Shown here: one piece after another, positions 37,103 through 46,858 of the stretch
Layout of the letters: each line of letters starts with the position of its first letter
Position numbering within the stretch: the first letter of the stretch is position 1
Notes under the pieces: model-generated
Told to the model about the DNA's origin: nothing
Databases searched by the model: none
The model's input: only the letters and a program-made list of their open reading frames with translations
From: Synergistetes bacterium HGW-Synergistetes-1
GTDB taxonomy: Bacteria > Synergistota > Synergistia > Synergistales > Synergistaceae
Direction of reading: 5' to 3'
Length of the DNA: 64,000 nucleotides
NCBI GenBank assembly: GCA_002839185.1
Contig: PGXO01000001.1
Location: forward strand, 124,001-188,000
Position numbers and translations under genes: made by a program

Positions 37103-37960
37103 ATGGAAGAGAGCAAGAATCAGCATAATAGAGAAGAGAAACTCCAACGGGTCACGACCTATGCTTTTGTGGGAGCTGCAGGGACAGGCAAGAGCCAGAG
37201 GGCACAGTCGGTAGCATCTATTGTTGATGCAGATTATATAATCGACGACGGACTTGTTATTTACAAGGGCAGCATAGTATGCGGCAAAAGCGCAAAATCC
37301 GAAAGGAACCAAATCAGCGCGATCAGGAGGGCCCTTTTTGAATTCGACGACCATCGCGATGAGGTCATGAATTTTTTTTCAAAAGCGGCTCCGTGCTCGC
37401 TTATGATAATCGCGACATCTGACGACATGGTGATGAGGATCATCAAAAAGCTGAAACTCCCTCTTCCTGAAAGGGTGATAAGGATAGAAGAAATTGCGGC
37501 GCCTGAAGAGATCAGCAAGGCCAGGAGAGAACGCTTCACTAAAGGAAAACACGTTATACCGGTCTCTCATGTCCTCGTAAGGAAGAATTTTGCAGGCAAG
37601 CTTGTCGGTCAGCTTAGGGTCTTCTGGAAATCTAAGGACAACCACGAGGGCGAGAAGACAATAGTAAGACCTCCCTTCAGTTTTTATGGGGAAGTCCACA
37701 TTGAACCTGAGGCCATAGAAGATCTTGTGACCTTCATAGCAGGAAGAACGGCACAGGTCGCAAGGGTCGTAGAAGTCAACGTCAGCCCGGAGAACGAAGA
37801 AAGCCTTTCCATTACGATAAAGATAGCTGCAAGCCTGGGTGAAAAGAACTTCGTCACGCTTGCCACGCTAGTCAAGGAGAGGACAGCTGTAAGCGTAAGG
37901 TATTTTACAGGGGTCAACGTAAAAAATGTCGATGTAATAATAACGGAGGTGCTTATCTGA
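37103..37960 (+). CDS. P-loop NTPase domain fused to Asp23/Gls24 domain
   Basis: The N-terminal ~170 residues have a Walker A GAAGTGKS (about 24-31) and DADYIIDDGLVIYKG, which reads as a nucleotide-binding fold; a clear Walker B is not obvious. The last ~100 residues (from FSFYGEVHIEPEAIEDLV) match the Asp23/Gls24 envelope-stress domain. The specific function is unknown. The gene lies between murA and a DNA glycosylase gene in a run of envelope and isoprenoid genes; its stop overlaps the next start (TGATGG). Asp23 proteins are usually small single-domain proteins, so the fusion is unusual. Confidence 0.75.
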   Translation: MEESKNQHNREEKLQRVTTYAFVGAAGTGKSQRAQSVASIVDADYIIDDGLVIYKGSIVCGKSAKSERNQISAIRRALFEFDDHRDEVMNFFSKAAPCSLMIIATSDDMVMRIIKKLKLPLPERVIRIEEIAAPEEISKARRERFTKGKHVIPVSHVLVRKNFAGKLVGQLRVFWKSKDNHEGEKTIVRPPFSFYGEVHIEPEAIEDLVTFIAGRTAQVARVVEVNVSPENEESLSITIKIAASLGEKNFVTLATLVKERTAVSVRYFTGVNVKNVDVIITEVLI

Positions 37961-38619
37961 TGGATGAGATAAAAAAAATTCCGGATCTCTCTGCCGAAGA
38001 AAAGGATAATGCACGGGGTATACTTTGGGAAAAGGCTAAGGCAGGCGCGCTCTCGTGCAATGGGTGCTCTCTGTCTGCAACAAGAACAAAAGTGGTCTTC
38101 GGTGACGGCAGCGAGCGCAGCAAGCTCCTGTTTATAGGCGAAGGCCCCGGCGCAGATGAAGACGAACAGGGGCTCCCTTTTGTAGGAAGGGCTGGCCAGC
38201 TTTTGACGCAAATACTTACAGCCGGCGGAATAGACAGGAAAGATGTCTACATAACCAACATAGTAAAATGCAGGCCGCCAGAAAACAGGATACCCACTCC
38301 CGAGGAAATGATAATTTGCGATCAGCATCTGCAGACACAGATAATGCTGATAGATCCCGAACTGATCATTCTGCTCGGCAACACTCCAACAAGATGGATA
38401 TTGAAGACCAACGAGGGAATAACAAAAATCAGGGGCAAATGGTTTGAATGGCGTGGAAAAGCTGTGATGCCGATGTTTCACCCAAGCTATCTCTTAAGGA
38501 ACGCATCTTCTAAAGAGGGAAGCCCCAAGCACCTTACATGGATCGACATACAGGAAGTAAAAAGATCGTGGGACATAGTCAGGGAGACCGGTAATTTAAG
38601 CCACATCAAATTCGGGTAG
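37960..38619 (+). CDS. Uracil-DNA glycosylase family 4 (Fe-S type)
   Basis: A 219-residue family 4 UDG. The catalytic motif GEGPGADEDEQGLPFVGRAG is at about 65-84 and the second motif is MFHPSYLL (about 172). Four candidate [4Fe-4S] cysteines are seen: CNGC (about 34-37), KCRPP (about 107) and ICDQHL (about 122). It removes uracil from DNA. Confidence 0.92.
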   Translation: MDEIKKIPDLSAEEKDNARGILWEKAKAGALSCNGCSLSATRTKVVFGDGSERSKLLFIGEGPGADEDEQGLPFVGRAGQLLTQILTAGGIDRKDVYITNIVKCRPPENRIPTPEEMIICDQHLQTQIMLIDPELIILLGNTPTRWILKTNEGITKIRGKWFEWRGKAVMPMFHPSYLLRNASSKEGSPKHLTWIDIQEVKRSWDIVRETGNLSHIKFG

Positions 38620-38625
38620 GATCAG

Positions 38626-39315
38626 ATGGAAGAGAACAGACTGAATCACATTGGAATAATCATGGACGGGAACCGCCGCTGGGCAAGATCCAGGGGGCTC
38701 CCTGCCATTCTGGGCCACAGAGAGGGCATAAAGGCTGTCGAAAGAACTCTCATCGCAGCAAAAGAACTTGGTATACCCTGTGTCTCACTATATGCCTTTT
38801 CCACAGAAAACTGGAAAAGACCAAAATCCGAAGTTCTTGGACTAATGGGATTGCTCAAGTACTACCTGAAGTTAAAACTTAAGGAGCTGAATCAAGAAAA
38901 CGCAAGGATCAGATTCGCAGGCAACATCTCAGCGCTTTCTGAGGATATTCAGGAAATACTTCTGGATGCCGAGCAAAAAACCAGGAACAACGATTCAATG
39001 CAGCTTGTTGTCTGCCTGAACTACGGCGGAAGGCAGGAGATACTCGACGCAGTGAACAAAATGATCGGGGATGGGGTATCGCTGCCGGTGACAGAAGACG
39101 TTTTCCGTCAGTACCTTTACCTGCCTGATCTTCCTGACCCTGACCTTCTCATCAGGACCAGCGGAGAGCTCAGGATGAGCAATTTCTGGCTATGGCAGGG
39201 CAGTTACAGCGAATATTATTTTACAGATAAATATTGGCCCGACTTCGGCAAGCCTGATCTGGAAATGGCAATAGCCGATTACTACAGGAGGGAAAGACGT
39301 TATGGCAAAGCCTGA
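38626..39315 (+). CDS. uppS: Undecaprenyl diphosphate synthase
   Basis: A 229-residue cis-prenyltransferase. The signature is GIIMDGNRRWARSRGLP (about 9-25); YAFSTENWKRP (about 60) and the C-terminal LLIRTSGELRMSNFWLWQ (about 172-189) are conserved. It makes the C55 lipid carrier used by the MraY-superfamily transferase encoded at 33.7 kb. It is the first gene of the uppS-cdsA-dxr-rseP-ispG run. Confidence 0.95.
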   Translation: MEENRLNHIGIIMDGNRRWARSRGLPAILGHREGIKAVERTLIAAKELGIPCVSLYAFSTENWKRPKSEVLGLMGLLKYYLKLKLKELNQENARIRFAGNISALSEDIQEILLDAEQKTRNNDSMQLVVCLNYGGRQEILDAVNKMIGDGVSLPVTEDVFRQYLYLPDLPDPDLLIRTSGELRMSNFWLWQGSYSEYYFTDKYWPDFGKPDLEMAIADYYRRERRYGKA

Positions 39316-40132
39316 TAATTTTCTGACATCTATACCGGATCTTCCTTTAAGAGCTTTCAGCAGCATCTTCATCGTACTTTTAATACTCGGAGGGATATTG
39401 AAAGGAGGGCATGTCTGGAATGCTCTTGTCTTCGTCGTGGCAATGATCTCTCTATGGGAGTTCTACAAACTATTATCCACGAAGCACGACATTTCACCAT
39501 GGCTCATCATGGTATCCGGAGCTTTCATCCTGATTGGAGCTTCCTCTGAAATGAGTCTTACAGCAATACTATGTTCCATTTCATCTATCGTCTTTGTAGC
39601 TCTTTTTCTTGAGATAGTTCGCCGTCAGGTAAGCGCCGAGAGTTTCGCACTTGAGAACATGGGGGCAACGATAGTCGGGATAGCATATGTCATCCTGCCA
39701 TGGTCCTTTATGATACTTATACGTTCCAGGGAGCTTGGATCTCTCTTTTTGATCACCCTCTTTTTCTGCACATGGAGCTGCGATGTTGCCGCTTATATTG
39801 TGGGAAGCCGCCTGGGAAGGAACCTTCTGTGTGAAAAAATCAGCCCCAAAAAAACATGGGAGGGATTTTTCGGAGGAACAGCCGCCAGTCTCCTGTGCGG
39901 AGGCCTGCTCGCTCTGATATTCTCATTTCCGCCCCTTCCGCTGCTGTTGATGGGACTCCTCTGCGGAGTTGCCGGACAGCTTGGCGACCTCGGAGAATCA
40001 GTACTTAAGAGAGAGGCAGGAGTCAAAGACACCGGATCGCTGATACCCGGACACGGAGGATTCTTAGACAGATTTGACAGCATCCTCGTGAACGGCACTC
40101 TCGCTTTCGTTATATTTGAACTCATAGGTTGA
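39302..40132 (+). CDS. cdsA: Phosphatidate cytidylyltransferase
   Basis: A 276-residue membrane protein with about eight helices. The CDP-diglyceride synthase signature is at about 205-265, including SPKKTWEGFFGG (about 180) and KDTGSLIPGHGGFLDRFDS (about 243-261). It makes CDP-diacylglycerol for phospholipids. It overlaps uppS by 14 nt. Confidence 0.94.
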   Translation: MAKPDNFLTSIPDLPLRAFSSIFIVLLILGGILKGGHVWNALVFVVAMISLWEFYKLLSTKHDISPWLIMVSGAFILIGASSEMSLTAILCSISSIVFVALFLEIVRRQVSAESFALENMGATIVGIAYVILPWSFMILIRSRELGSLFLITLFFCTWSCDVAAYIVGSRLGRNLLCEKISPKKTWEGFFGGTAASLLCGGLLALIFSFPPLPLLLMGLLCGVAGQLGDLGESVLKREAGVKDTGSLIPGHGGFLDRFDSILVNGTLAFVIFELIG

Positions 40133-40133
40133 T

Positions 40134-41306
40134 ATGGTGAGTCCTTTTCCAAAGATCAGATTAGCAGTAATTGGAGCTACTGGAAGTGTGGGCGGGGCAG
40201 TTTTAGATATTTGCAGAAGGTTCCCTGAACGCTTTGATGTTGTTGCTTTGGCAGCTCAAAGCAATCAGGGCAAACTTTTGGAACTTGCTTCGATTTATAA
40301 TGCTAAAAAGCTTTGCCTGACTAAACCTCTTTTAGGCAAATTCAAGACAGATGGCTTTGATTGCATGACCGGTGAAGATGCCCTTTGCGAGATAGCCTCA
40401 GACCCTGATGTTGACCATGTTGTATTCGCATCATCGGGCGTATCAGCCATAAAAGCACTTCAGACAGCACTGAAAGAAGACAAGGATGTATCCCTGGCAA
40501 ACAAGGAAAGCATCGTTGTCGCCGGTCCGTGGGTAATGCCGCTTGTAAAACGTAAAGATCAGCTGAGGCCGGTAGACAGCGAACACAGTGCCGTCTGGCA
40601 GTGTCTCAGGGAAGATCATAAGCATGAGATAGCAAAGATCTGGCTTACCGCATCAGGAGGCCCCTTCAGGGATCACTCAAAAGAAATGTTTGAAAGAGTC
40701 ACACTCGAAGAGACTCTCTCTCATCCCGTATGGAAAATGGGGCCCAAAATAACAGTGGACAGCGCGACATTGATGAACAAGGGAATCGAATGCATCGAAG
40801 CGATGCAGCTCTTCGGACTTCCTGCCAATAAGGTCAGCGCACTCATCCATCCAAAGTCACAGGTACACGGCGCTGTCCTTTTCATAGACGGAACAATGAA
40901 GATGCTTGTCTCTCAACCTGACATGCGCCTTCCTGCAGCAGCAGCGCTTGCATGGCCGGACAGACTGGACCTTGTCTCTTCCGGACTTGATTTTATTGAG
41001 CCTGAAAAATGGGATCTGCAGTTTAGGGAAATTGACGGTTCCCTTTTCCCATGTTTTAGTATAGCCTTCAAAGCAGGCGAGATGGGAGGAGCATATCCAT
41101 CTCTCCTTGTGGGAGCCGATGAAGCCGCAGTACAGGCTTTTCTGGAAAGGACCATACCATTCACGGCAATTTCACAGATAATTGAGGAGACTCTTGCCAA
41201 ATCGGTTTCGGCTTCCCCCGAAACTCTTGATGAAGCTATAGCCTTAGTAAGCACAGGCGAGAGGATCGCCAGGGAACTGTGTAAAAAATGGAGGCATCAC
41301 TTTTGA
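40134..41306 (+). CDS. dxr: 1-deoxy-D-xylulose 5-phosphate reductoisomerase
   Basis: A 390-residue MEP-pathway enzyme. NADPH-binding GATGSVGGAVLDI is at about 12-24; substrate motifs are NKESIVVAG (about 122), DSEHSAVWQCL (about 143) and the ASGGPFRDHS loop (about 172). The catalytic acidic residues lie in KMGPKITVDSATLMNKGIE. Start 2 bp after cdsA; it overlaps rseP by 19 nt. Confidence 0.95.
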   Translation: MVSPFPKIRLAVIGATGSVGGAVLDICRRFPERFDVVALAAQSNQGKLLELASIYNAKKLCLTKPLLGKFKTDGFDCMTGEDALCEIASDPDVDHVVFASSGVSAIKALQTALKEDKDVSLANKESIVVAGPWVMPLVKRKDQLRPVDSEHSAVWQCLREDHKHEIAKIWLTASGGPFRDHSKEMFERVTLEETLSHPVWKMGPKITVDSATLMNKGIECIEAMQLFGLPANKVSALIHPKSQVHGAVLFIDGTMKMLVSQPDMRLPAAAALAWPDRLDLVSSGLDFIEPEKWDLQFREIDGSLFPCFSIAFKAGEMGGAYPSLLVGADEAAVQAFLERTIPFTAISQIIEETLAKSVSASPETLDEAIALVSTGERIARELCKKWRHHF

Positions 41307-42349
41307 TAAGTATCATCTCTTTTCTAATTGTAATTTCTATCTGTGTGGTATCACACGAAGGCGGCCACTACCTCTCTGCCAAATGGAGAGATGTACTGAT
41401 CCATGAGTTTTCATTCGGTATGGGACCTGCTGTGTGGAGCAGGCAAAAGGGTGAGACCCTCTGGTCTGTCAGAGCTTTCCCCATAGGGGGGTTTGTCAGG
41501 CTAGAAGGGGAGGACGCATCAGAGGAAGCCCCTAAACCTGACGGTTATGACCCTTCGCGTTCGCTTTCTTCAAAAAAACCATGGGAAAGGCTTCTTGTGT
41601 TGGCTTCAGGAGCCTGTGTGAACCTGATATTGGCATGGCTCCTTACTGCCGCCCTGCTCACTGGTCACGGTGTGATGGATCTTGAAAGACCTCTGGTAGG
41701 GAAGATCATGGAAGGAACACCTGCCTACTCCGCCGGCATGGAGTCCGGAGATGTAATAAAATCTATAAATGGAAAAGAACTGAATAAATGGTCGGATATC
41801 AGGGAGACTATACAAAATAAGGATGTCATCGGCGATCATTTTCATGTCACCGTGGAGAGGGGAGAACAGACCCTCAATCTCGACATTGACATCCCTGTTG
41901 ACCCGGCTCACGGAGGACGTCTGCTCGGAGTACAACCCGGAAGGATAACTTATCCCGTTTACGTCGCGCTTCAAAAGAGCCTGGGCTATTCGTGGAACAT
42001 GGGGGTTGAGATACTCAGAGGTCTCTGGATGGTACTTACCAGAAAGGTCCAGTCTGACGTAGTCGGGCCTGTTGGCATAGCCGTAATGGCAGGTGACGCA
42101 CTTAAACAGGGAATATGGTCTTTCATTGCTTTCCTAGGCGTCATCAACCTCCATCTCGGTCTTCTAAACCTATTGCCTTTCCCGGCTCTTGACGGCGGAA
42201 GGATAATATTCATACTTGCAGAGATGATCACAGGAAGAAAGGTCCCTGAAAAATGGGAATCCCTGATCCATTACGGCGGATTTATAATACTCATCTCCCT
42301 TATAATCCTTGTAACAGGAAAAGACATTATCAGACTATTTATCAAATAA
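41288..42349 (+). CDS. rseP: Site-2 intramembrane metalloprotease
   Basis: A 353-residue S2P protease. The zinc motif HEGGHY (about 24-29) lies in the first helix, a single PDZ domain spans about 130-205, and the second active-site segment is LLNLLPFPALDGGRI (about 293-307, supplying the Asp ligand). RseP cleaves anti-sigma factors or signal-peptide remnants at the inner membrane. HExGH with Gly rather than Phe at the third position is a mild deviation. Confidence 0.92.
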   Translation: MEASLLISIISFLIVISICVVSHEGGHYLSAKWRDVLIHEFSFGMGPAVWSRQKGETLWSVRAFPIGGFVRLEGEDASEEAPKPDGYDPSRSLSSKKPWERLLVLASGACVNLILAWLLTAALLTGHGVMDLERPLVGKIMEGTPAYSAGMESGDVIKSINGKELNKWSDIRETIQNKDVIGDHFHVTVERGEQTLNLDIDIPVDPAHGGRLLGVQPGRITYPVYVALQKSLGYSWNMGVEILRGLWMVLTRKVQSDVVGPVGIAVMAGDALKQGIWSFIAFLGVINLHLGLLNLLPFPALDGGRIIFILAEMITGRKVPEKWESLIHYGGFIILISLIILVTGKDIIRLFIK

Positions 42350-42366
42350 ACTGGCGGGCGATAAAT

Positions 42367-43413
42367 ATGGGCAGCAGAAAAAGAGTTGAGATCAAAGGTC
42401 TGACTATTGGCGGCAACTCAACTGTACGAGTTGAAAGCATGATAAAAACTCCGCTTTCCAACATTGATGAGTGCGCCTTGGAGTGCGCTGCTCTGGCAAA
42501 TGAAGGATGCGAACTGGTAAGGGTGTCGCTTCCCGATCTTGCTTTGGCAGATAATATGAAATTACTCAATTCAATGTCGCCTGTTCCGATCATGGCAGAT
42601 ATCCATTTCAACCACAGGCTTGCTATTGCGGCATTGGAAGCAGGCTGTCCATCGATCCGCATTAACCCAGGGAATATGAGCGACAGGAAGGGCACAGAAG
42701 ATGTAATAAAGCTGGCCCAAAGTTTAGGTGCTGTAATACGCATAGGTGCAAACGGAGGTTCCGTAAGCAAAGCGCAGCTGGAACATACAAAGGGCGACAG
42801 GTCGGCGGCACTTGCCTTCGCAGTCGATGAACAGGTAAATATCCTAAGAGACTGCTCTTTTGAGGATATTATCATTTCTGCTAAATCCAGTTCAGTTGTT
42901 GAAACAGTAAGAGCAAACTTCCTCCTGTCACAAAAATATCCATATCCCATACACATTGGCATTACTGAGGCAGGAGCCGGAACTGCCGGTATCATAAAAG
43001 GAGCTGCCGGGATCTCAGTGATGCTTGCCCAGGGAATAGGGGACACCATCCGGGTAAGCCTGACTGGCCCCTCTGTCGAAGAAGTCAAGGTAGGCTACCA
43101 TATCCTTGGCTCTTTGGAGATAAGGGAACGCGGGTACAACCTGATAAGCTGCCCCACATGCGGACGCAAAAGAATCGACGTTGCAAAACTTGTGGAAGAG
43201 GTGACCGCCCTTTTGCCTAAAAACATTAAGGATGGAACAACGATAGCAGTCATGGGATGTGAGGTGAACGGACCAAGGGAGGCTGCATGTGCCGACCTTG
43301 GCATTGCTGGCACCCCTGATGGTTTTGTGATCTTCCGCAAGGGAAAGGCGATTTGCAACGATACTTCCGAGAACCTAAAAAAGCGACTTATCGAAGAGAT
43401 AAAGCGACTCTGA
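42367..43413 (+). CDS. ispG: 4-hydroxy-3-methylbut-2-enyl diphosphate synthase (flavodoxin/ferredoxin)
   Basis: A 348-residue [4Fe-4S] MEP-pathway enzyme. The cluster cysteines are in SCPTCGRK (about 260-267) and VMGCEVNGPREA (about 294-305). ATG 42367 matches the family's usual start (SRKRVEIKGLTIGG); the frame from 42253 overlapping rseP is not needed. With dxr and uppS it makes this a lipid-carrier synthesis operon. Confidence 0.95.
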   Translation: MGSRKRVEIKGLTIGGNSTVRVESMIKTPLSNIDECALECAALANEGCELVRVSLPDLALADNMKLLNSMSPVPIMADIHFNHRLAIAALEAGCPSIRINPGNMSDRKGTEDVIKLAQSLGAVIRIGANGGSVSKAQLEHTKGDRSAALAFAVDEQVNILRDCSFEDIIISAKSSSVVETVRANFLLSQKYPYPIHIGITEAGAGTAGIIKGAAGISVMLAQGIGDTIRVSLTGPSVEEVKVGYHILGSLEIRERGYNLISCPTCGRKRIDVAKLVEEVTALLPKNIKDGTTIAVMGCEVNGPREAACADLGIAGTPDGFVIFRKGKAICNDTSENLKKRLIEEIKRL

Positions 43414-43430
43414 TAGCCTTGTTGCAAAAT

Positions 43431-43541
43431 AACACATTATATCTTGAAAATTGAACTCTTAGGGGCTTTAAGTTGATTTTTATTTGTGATATAATTTTTT
43501 TATGGTTAGTACGTTAGGCCCTGCCATTCAATTTTTGCAAC
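43431..43541. repeat. 111-bp segment bounded by a 9-bp inverted repeat
   Basis: GTTGCAAAA (43431-43439) and TTTTGCAAC (43533-43541) bound an AT-rich segment between ispG and arcA. No target duplication is evident. It could be a small insertion remnant or chance. Confidence 0.3.
43487..43495 (+). promoter_or_regulatory. Extended -10 element upstream of arcA
   Basis: TGATATAAT is an exact extended -10 box; a weak -35 (TTTAAG, 43467-43472) lies 17 bp upstream. The arcA start is 136 bp further, leaving a long leader in which I find no clear riboswitch or terminator. Confidence 0.4.
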
Positions 43542-43631
43542 ATATATTAACCCATAACCCTGTTATTGCTGCTTTTTTTTAAGCCAAGCGTTGCTGAAGC
43601 TATTTTAAAAAATTTACCGGGGGGTGTAATT

Positions 43632-44870
43632 ATGTGCCAAGATAAACCATTTTGTGTTTTCTCCGAAACCGGGGCGCTCAAACAGGTAATGCTTCATAGG
43701 CCTGGAAATGAACTTAACCGACTTACCATCAATAACATGAGCGACCTTCTCTTCGACGATCTTATCTGGCTTGAGCAGGCTCAGCGCGAGCACGATGAAT
43801 TTGCCGACATACTCCGACGAGAGGGATGTGAAGTACTCTATTTCAACGAATGCCTCGCAAAAGTGCTTGAAGACAAAGAAGTTAGAGAATCATTGATCAA
43901 ATCAGTTTTTATGCTTGAGTGTCTGGACCGTCACCTTTCTGAAGGACTTGCTGAAGTATTTATGGATCTCCCCTCTATCGATCTTGCCTCACACCTCATA
44001 AGCGGTTACAGCAAAAAAGAAGCCTCTTCATTATTCAAATCATCATTAAGCCTCATATCTAAAGTTGAAAACGGAGGAGATTTCGTAATCCATCCGATCC
44101 CAAACCTTTATTTCCAGAGAGACCCGGCTATTACAGTAGGATGCAGCATCGTTATAGGCCAGATGACCTATGAAGTTCGCAGAAGAGAGCCTCTTTACTG
44201 GAAATATATTACAAATCACCATCCCCGGTTCAAAGGCATAAACATCCTCTTCGGAGATGCTCCGGATGAAATATGGCCGCACAAGGTCGAGGGGGGAGAT
44301 TTGCTGGTACTTTCTGACCGCGCCATGGCTATCGGTGTAAGCCAGAGAACTGCACCCACAACTGTACAGAGAATAGGGAAAAAGCTTGCACTGAACACCC
44401 ATATAAGAAAGATCTTTGCTTTTGAGATTCCTAGAGAGCGTTACTGCATGCATCTGGACACAGTATTCACAATGGTAGACAAAGATGCTTTCACAATATT
44501 CCCGACTGTCATCAAGGTACTCAAGGTCTGGGAGATGGACTATGACGATAACGGAACACTTCTCTCCATAAAGCAGGCACACAACTGGAAAGAAGCTATA
44601 GCAAAAGAACTCGGGTTCGATAAGATAAGAGTCATCGAGATGAAGGGGAAGGATCAGGCAGAGACAGACAGAGAGCAGTGGCATGACGGCTGCAACACAC
44701 TGGCAGTGGCACCGGGAAAGGTAGTCACTTACAACAGAAACCTAATGTCGAACAGACTTTTGAGAGAGAACGGCATAGAGGTCCTTGAGCTGAACGGTCC
44801 TGAACTCGGAAGAGGCAGAGGCGGTCCAAGATGCATGACCATGCCTCTGAACAGAGACCCAGTAGAATAG
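43632..44870 (+). CDS. arcA: Arginine deiminase
   Basis: A 412-residue enzyme hydrolysing arginine to citrulline and ammonia. Motifs are LYFQRDPAI (about 180), VEGGDLLVL (about 221), [11 protein letters not shown] (about 273, catalytic His) and the C-terminal [18 protein letters not shown] with the nucleophilic Cys (about 401). ATG 43632 follows GGGGGGTG and is the family-like start; the longer frame from 43566 is rejected. argF follows on the same strand; carbamate kinase and the antiporter are not in the window. Confidence 0.95.
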   Translation: MCQDKPFCVFSETGALKQVMLHRPGNELNRLTINNMSDLLFDDLIWLEQAQREHDEFADILRREGCEVLYFNECLAKVLEDKEVRESLIKSVFMLECLDRHLSEGLAEVFMDLPSIDLASHLISGYSKKEASSLFKSSLSLISKVENGGDFVIHPIPNLYFQRDPAITVGCSIVIGQMTYEVRRREPLYWKYITNHHPRFKGINILFGDAPDEIWPHKVEGGDLLVLSDRAMAIGVSQRTAPTTVQRIGKKLALNTHIRKIFAFEIPRERYCMHLDTVFTMVDKDAFTIFPTVIKVLKVWEMDYDDNGTLLSIKQAHNWKEAIAKELGFDKIRVIEMKGKDQAETDREQWHDGCNTLAVAPGKVVTYNRNLMSNRLLRENGIEVLELNGPELGRGRGGPRCMTMPLNRDPVE

Positions 44871-44941
44871 CTGATTTTTCTTAAGGCAATCGGAGTTATA
44901 TTTTCCGCTAATATTTAACTAAAATTCAAGGAGGAGTATCC

Positions 44942-45895
44942 ATGGCAATCAATCTTCGCAACAGACACCTGCTATCACTAAAGCACCACACCCCCCAGGA
45001 GATAGAATATCTTCTGGATCTCTCCGCTGATCTCAAAAATAAAAAACGAGCAGGGATCAAAGGCAACCTCATGGAAGGCAAGAACGTAGCCCTGATATTT
45101 GAGAAACCCTCGACCCGTACTCGCTGTGCATTTACTGTTGGGGCCATTGATGAAGGGGCACACCCGGAGTATCTTGGGAAAAATGACATACAGCTTGGTC
45201 ACAAGGAAGATGTTGCTGACACAGCAAGAGTCCTTGGACGCATGTTTGACGGAATAGAGTTCCGCGGATTCAGCCAGAAGGTCGTGGAAGACCTTGCCAA
45301 ATATTCTGGTGTTCCGGTATGGAACGGACTTACAGACGAATACCATCCCACACAGATACTGGCAGATTTCCTTACAGTTCGTGAGAATTTTGGCAAACTC
45401 AAAGGGATCAAATTTGTCTATGTCGGTGACGGACGCAATAATATGGCCAACTCACTGATGATAGGCGCTGCAAAGATGGGAATGCATTTCGTCATAGGTG
45501 CACCGAAATCACTCTTCCCTGATCCTGCACTGGTAGAGGAATGCAAAAAAATGGCAGAAGAGTGCGAGTCCGGAGCCACGATAGAGATAACTGACGACCC
45601 CAAGGCTGCAGTAAAGGACGCAGATGTAATCTACACCGATGTATGGGCATCCATGGGCGAAGAGGAAAAGCTTGCAGAGAGAAAGGCCATCCTGCAGCCT
45701 TACCAGGTAAACATGGACCTTATCAAGGCAACAGGCAATGACAATATGATTTTCCTGCACTGTCTGCCCGCCGTAAAAGGCTATGAGGTCACGGAAGAAG
45801 TCTTTGAATCCCGTTACGGAAGGCAGTTCGACGAAGCAGAGAACCGCATGCACACGATCAAGGCAGTAATGGTCGCAAGTATAGGTAATTTATAA
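44942..45895 (+). CDS. argF: Ornithine carbamoyltransferase (probably catabolic)
   Basis: A 317-residue carbamoyltransferase. The carbamoyl-phosphate motif is [11 protein letters not shown] (about 54-64), then [12 protein letters not shown] (about 133-144), DVWASMGEE, and [15 protein letters not shown] (about 275). Next to arcA it most likely runs in the phosphorolytic direction (citrulline to ornithine and carbamoyl phosphate), but sequence alone does not exclude biosynthesis. AAGGAGGAG precedes the ATG. Confidence 0.93.
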   Translation: MAINLRNRHLLSLKHHTPQEIEYLLDLSADLKNKKRAGIKGNLMEGKNVALIFEKPSTRTRCAFTVGAIDEGAHPEYLGKNDIQLGHKEDVADTARVLGRMFDGIEFRGFSQKVVEDLAKYSGVPVWNGLTDEYHPTQILADFLTVRENFGKLKGIKFVYVGDGRNNMANSLMIGAAKMGMHFVIGAPKSLFPDPALVEECKKMAEECESGATIEITDDPKAAVKDADVIYTDVWASMGEEEKLAERKAILQPYQVNMDLIKATGNDNMIFLHCLPAVKGYEVTEEVFESRYGRQFDEAENRMHTIKAVMVASIGNL

Positions 45896-45919
45896 ATAAA
45901 TAATTTTTATCTCTCAATG

Positions 45920-45957
45920 AGCGGGGATCCGGAGAACTCCGGGTCTCCGCTTATTTC
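45920..45957 (+). terminator. Terminator after argF
   Basis: A 13-bp stem (45920-45932 with 45939-45951, two G-U pairs) and 6-nt loop are followed by TATTTCT. The T-run is weak but the stem is strong. Confidence 0.7.
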
Positions 45958-46052
45958 TGCCCTATTTGCATTTAGACCTTGATGCATACTTTATGTTAGA
46001 ATATATCGCGTCATAGTTCTCATTACATAAATACAAAGCGAGGCGTTGCCGC

Positions 46053-46805
46053 TTGTCTGTCTACAGGGATCCACAAAAAGTTACGGAATATCTTACAGAA
46101 TGGATAAAAGAGCATTTCAGAACAGCAGGTGCAAAAGGTGCAGTCCTTGGGATCAGCGGCGGGATAGATTCTGCTGTGCTGGCCGGTCTGCTCTGCCGTT
46201 CTCTTGGAAAAGAGAATGTTGTAGGCGTGATTATGCCATGCCACAGCCAGCCCGTTGATGAAGAATATGCTCTTGAACTTGCAGCTATATTTGGGATAAG
46301 GAAATACAAAGTTGACTTAACAAAGACCTATGATCAGATGATATCTTCCATAAAGGAAGAAGGGCTTGATCTGGGAACTCTCCCTTCTGCAAATATCAAA
46401 CCCCGGCTAAGGATGGCTACCCTTTACTCAATAGCTCAGCAAAACGGTTATCTTGTATGCGGCGGTGGGAACAGGGATGAGATAATGTACGGATATTTCA
46501 CAAAATACGGTGATTCAGGCGTTGATCTCCTGCCGATGTCTGACCTTCTGAAAGGGGAGGTTAGAGCCCTTGCACTGCATCTGGGGGTCCCTCCAAACAT
46601 AATCAAAAGGCCTCCGACTGCCGGCCTCTGGGCAGGGCAGACAGATGAATCAGAAATGGGGCTGACATACGAAGAACTGGACAATTATCTCGCCACAGGC
46701 GAAGCTGAAGATAGAGTGAAACAAAAGGTCGATAAAGCCATTGCAAGATCGGAACATAAAAGAAAATTTGCTCCAATGGCTTTGATACCAAAAAGTATTA
46801 AGTAA
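46053..46805 (+). CDS. nadE: Ammonia-dependent NAD(+) synthetase
   Basis: A 250-residue N-type ATP pyrophosphatase. The PP-loop is LGISGGIDSAVLAGLL (about 33-48), with GNRDEIMYGYFTKYGDSGVDL (about 138-158) and PTAGLWAGQTDESEMG (about 190). There is no glutaminase domain, so it uses free ammonia, which fits an ammonia-producing amino-acid fermenter. The start is TTG with GAGGCG upstream. Confidence 0.93.
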   Translation: MSVYRDPQKVTEYLTEWIKEHFRTAGAKGAVLGISGGIDSAVLAGLLCRSLGKENVVGVIMPCHSQPVDEEYALELAAIFGIRKYKVDLTKTYDQMISSIKEEGLDLGTLPSANIKPRLRMATLYSIAQQNGYLVCGGGNRDEIMYGYFTKYGDSGVDLLPMSDLLKGEVRALALHLGVPPNIIKRPPTAGLWAGQTDESEMGLTYEELDNYLATGEAEDRVKQKVDKAIARSEHKRKFAPMALIPKSIK

Positions 46806-46858
46806 ATAACTACTCTCTGATAGAGGTAGTCTAACTTGTAAATTATGAGGTGATTTTT

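Noticed and set aside
44046-44684. 212-residue minus-strand ORF inside arcA
   Set aside because: It is a shadow frame; arcA motifs are intact on the plus strand.
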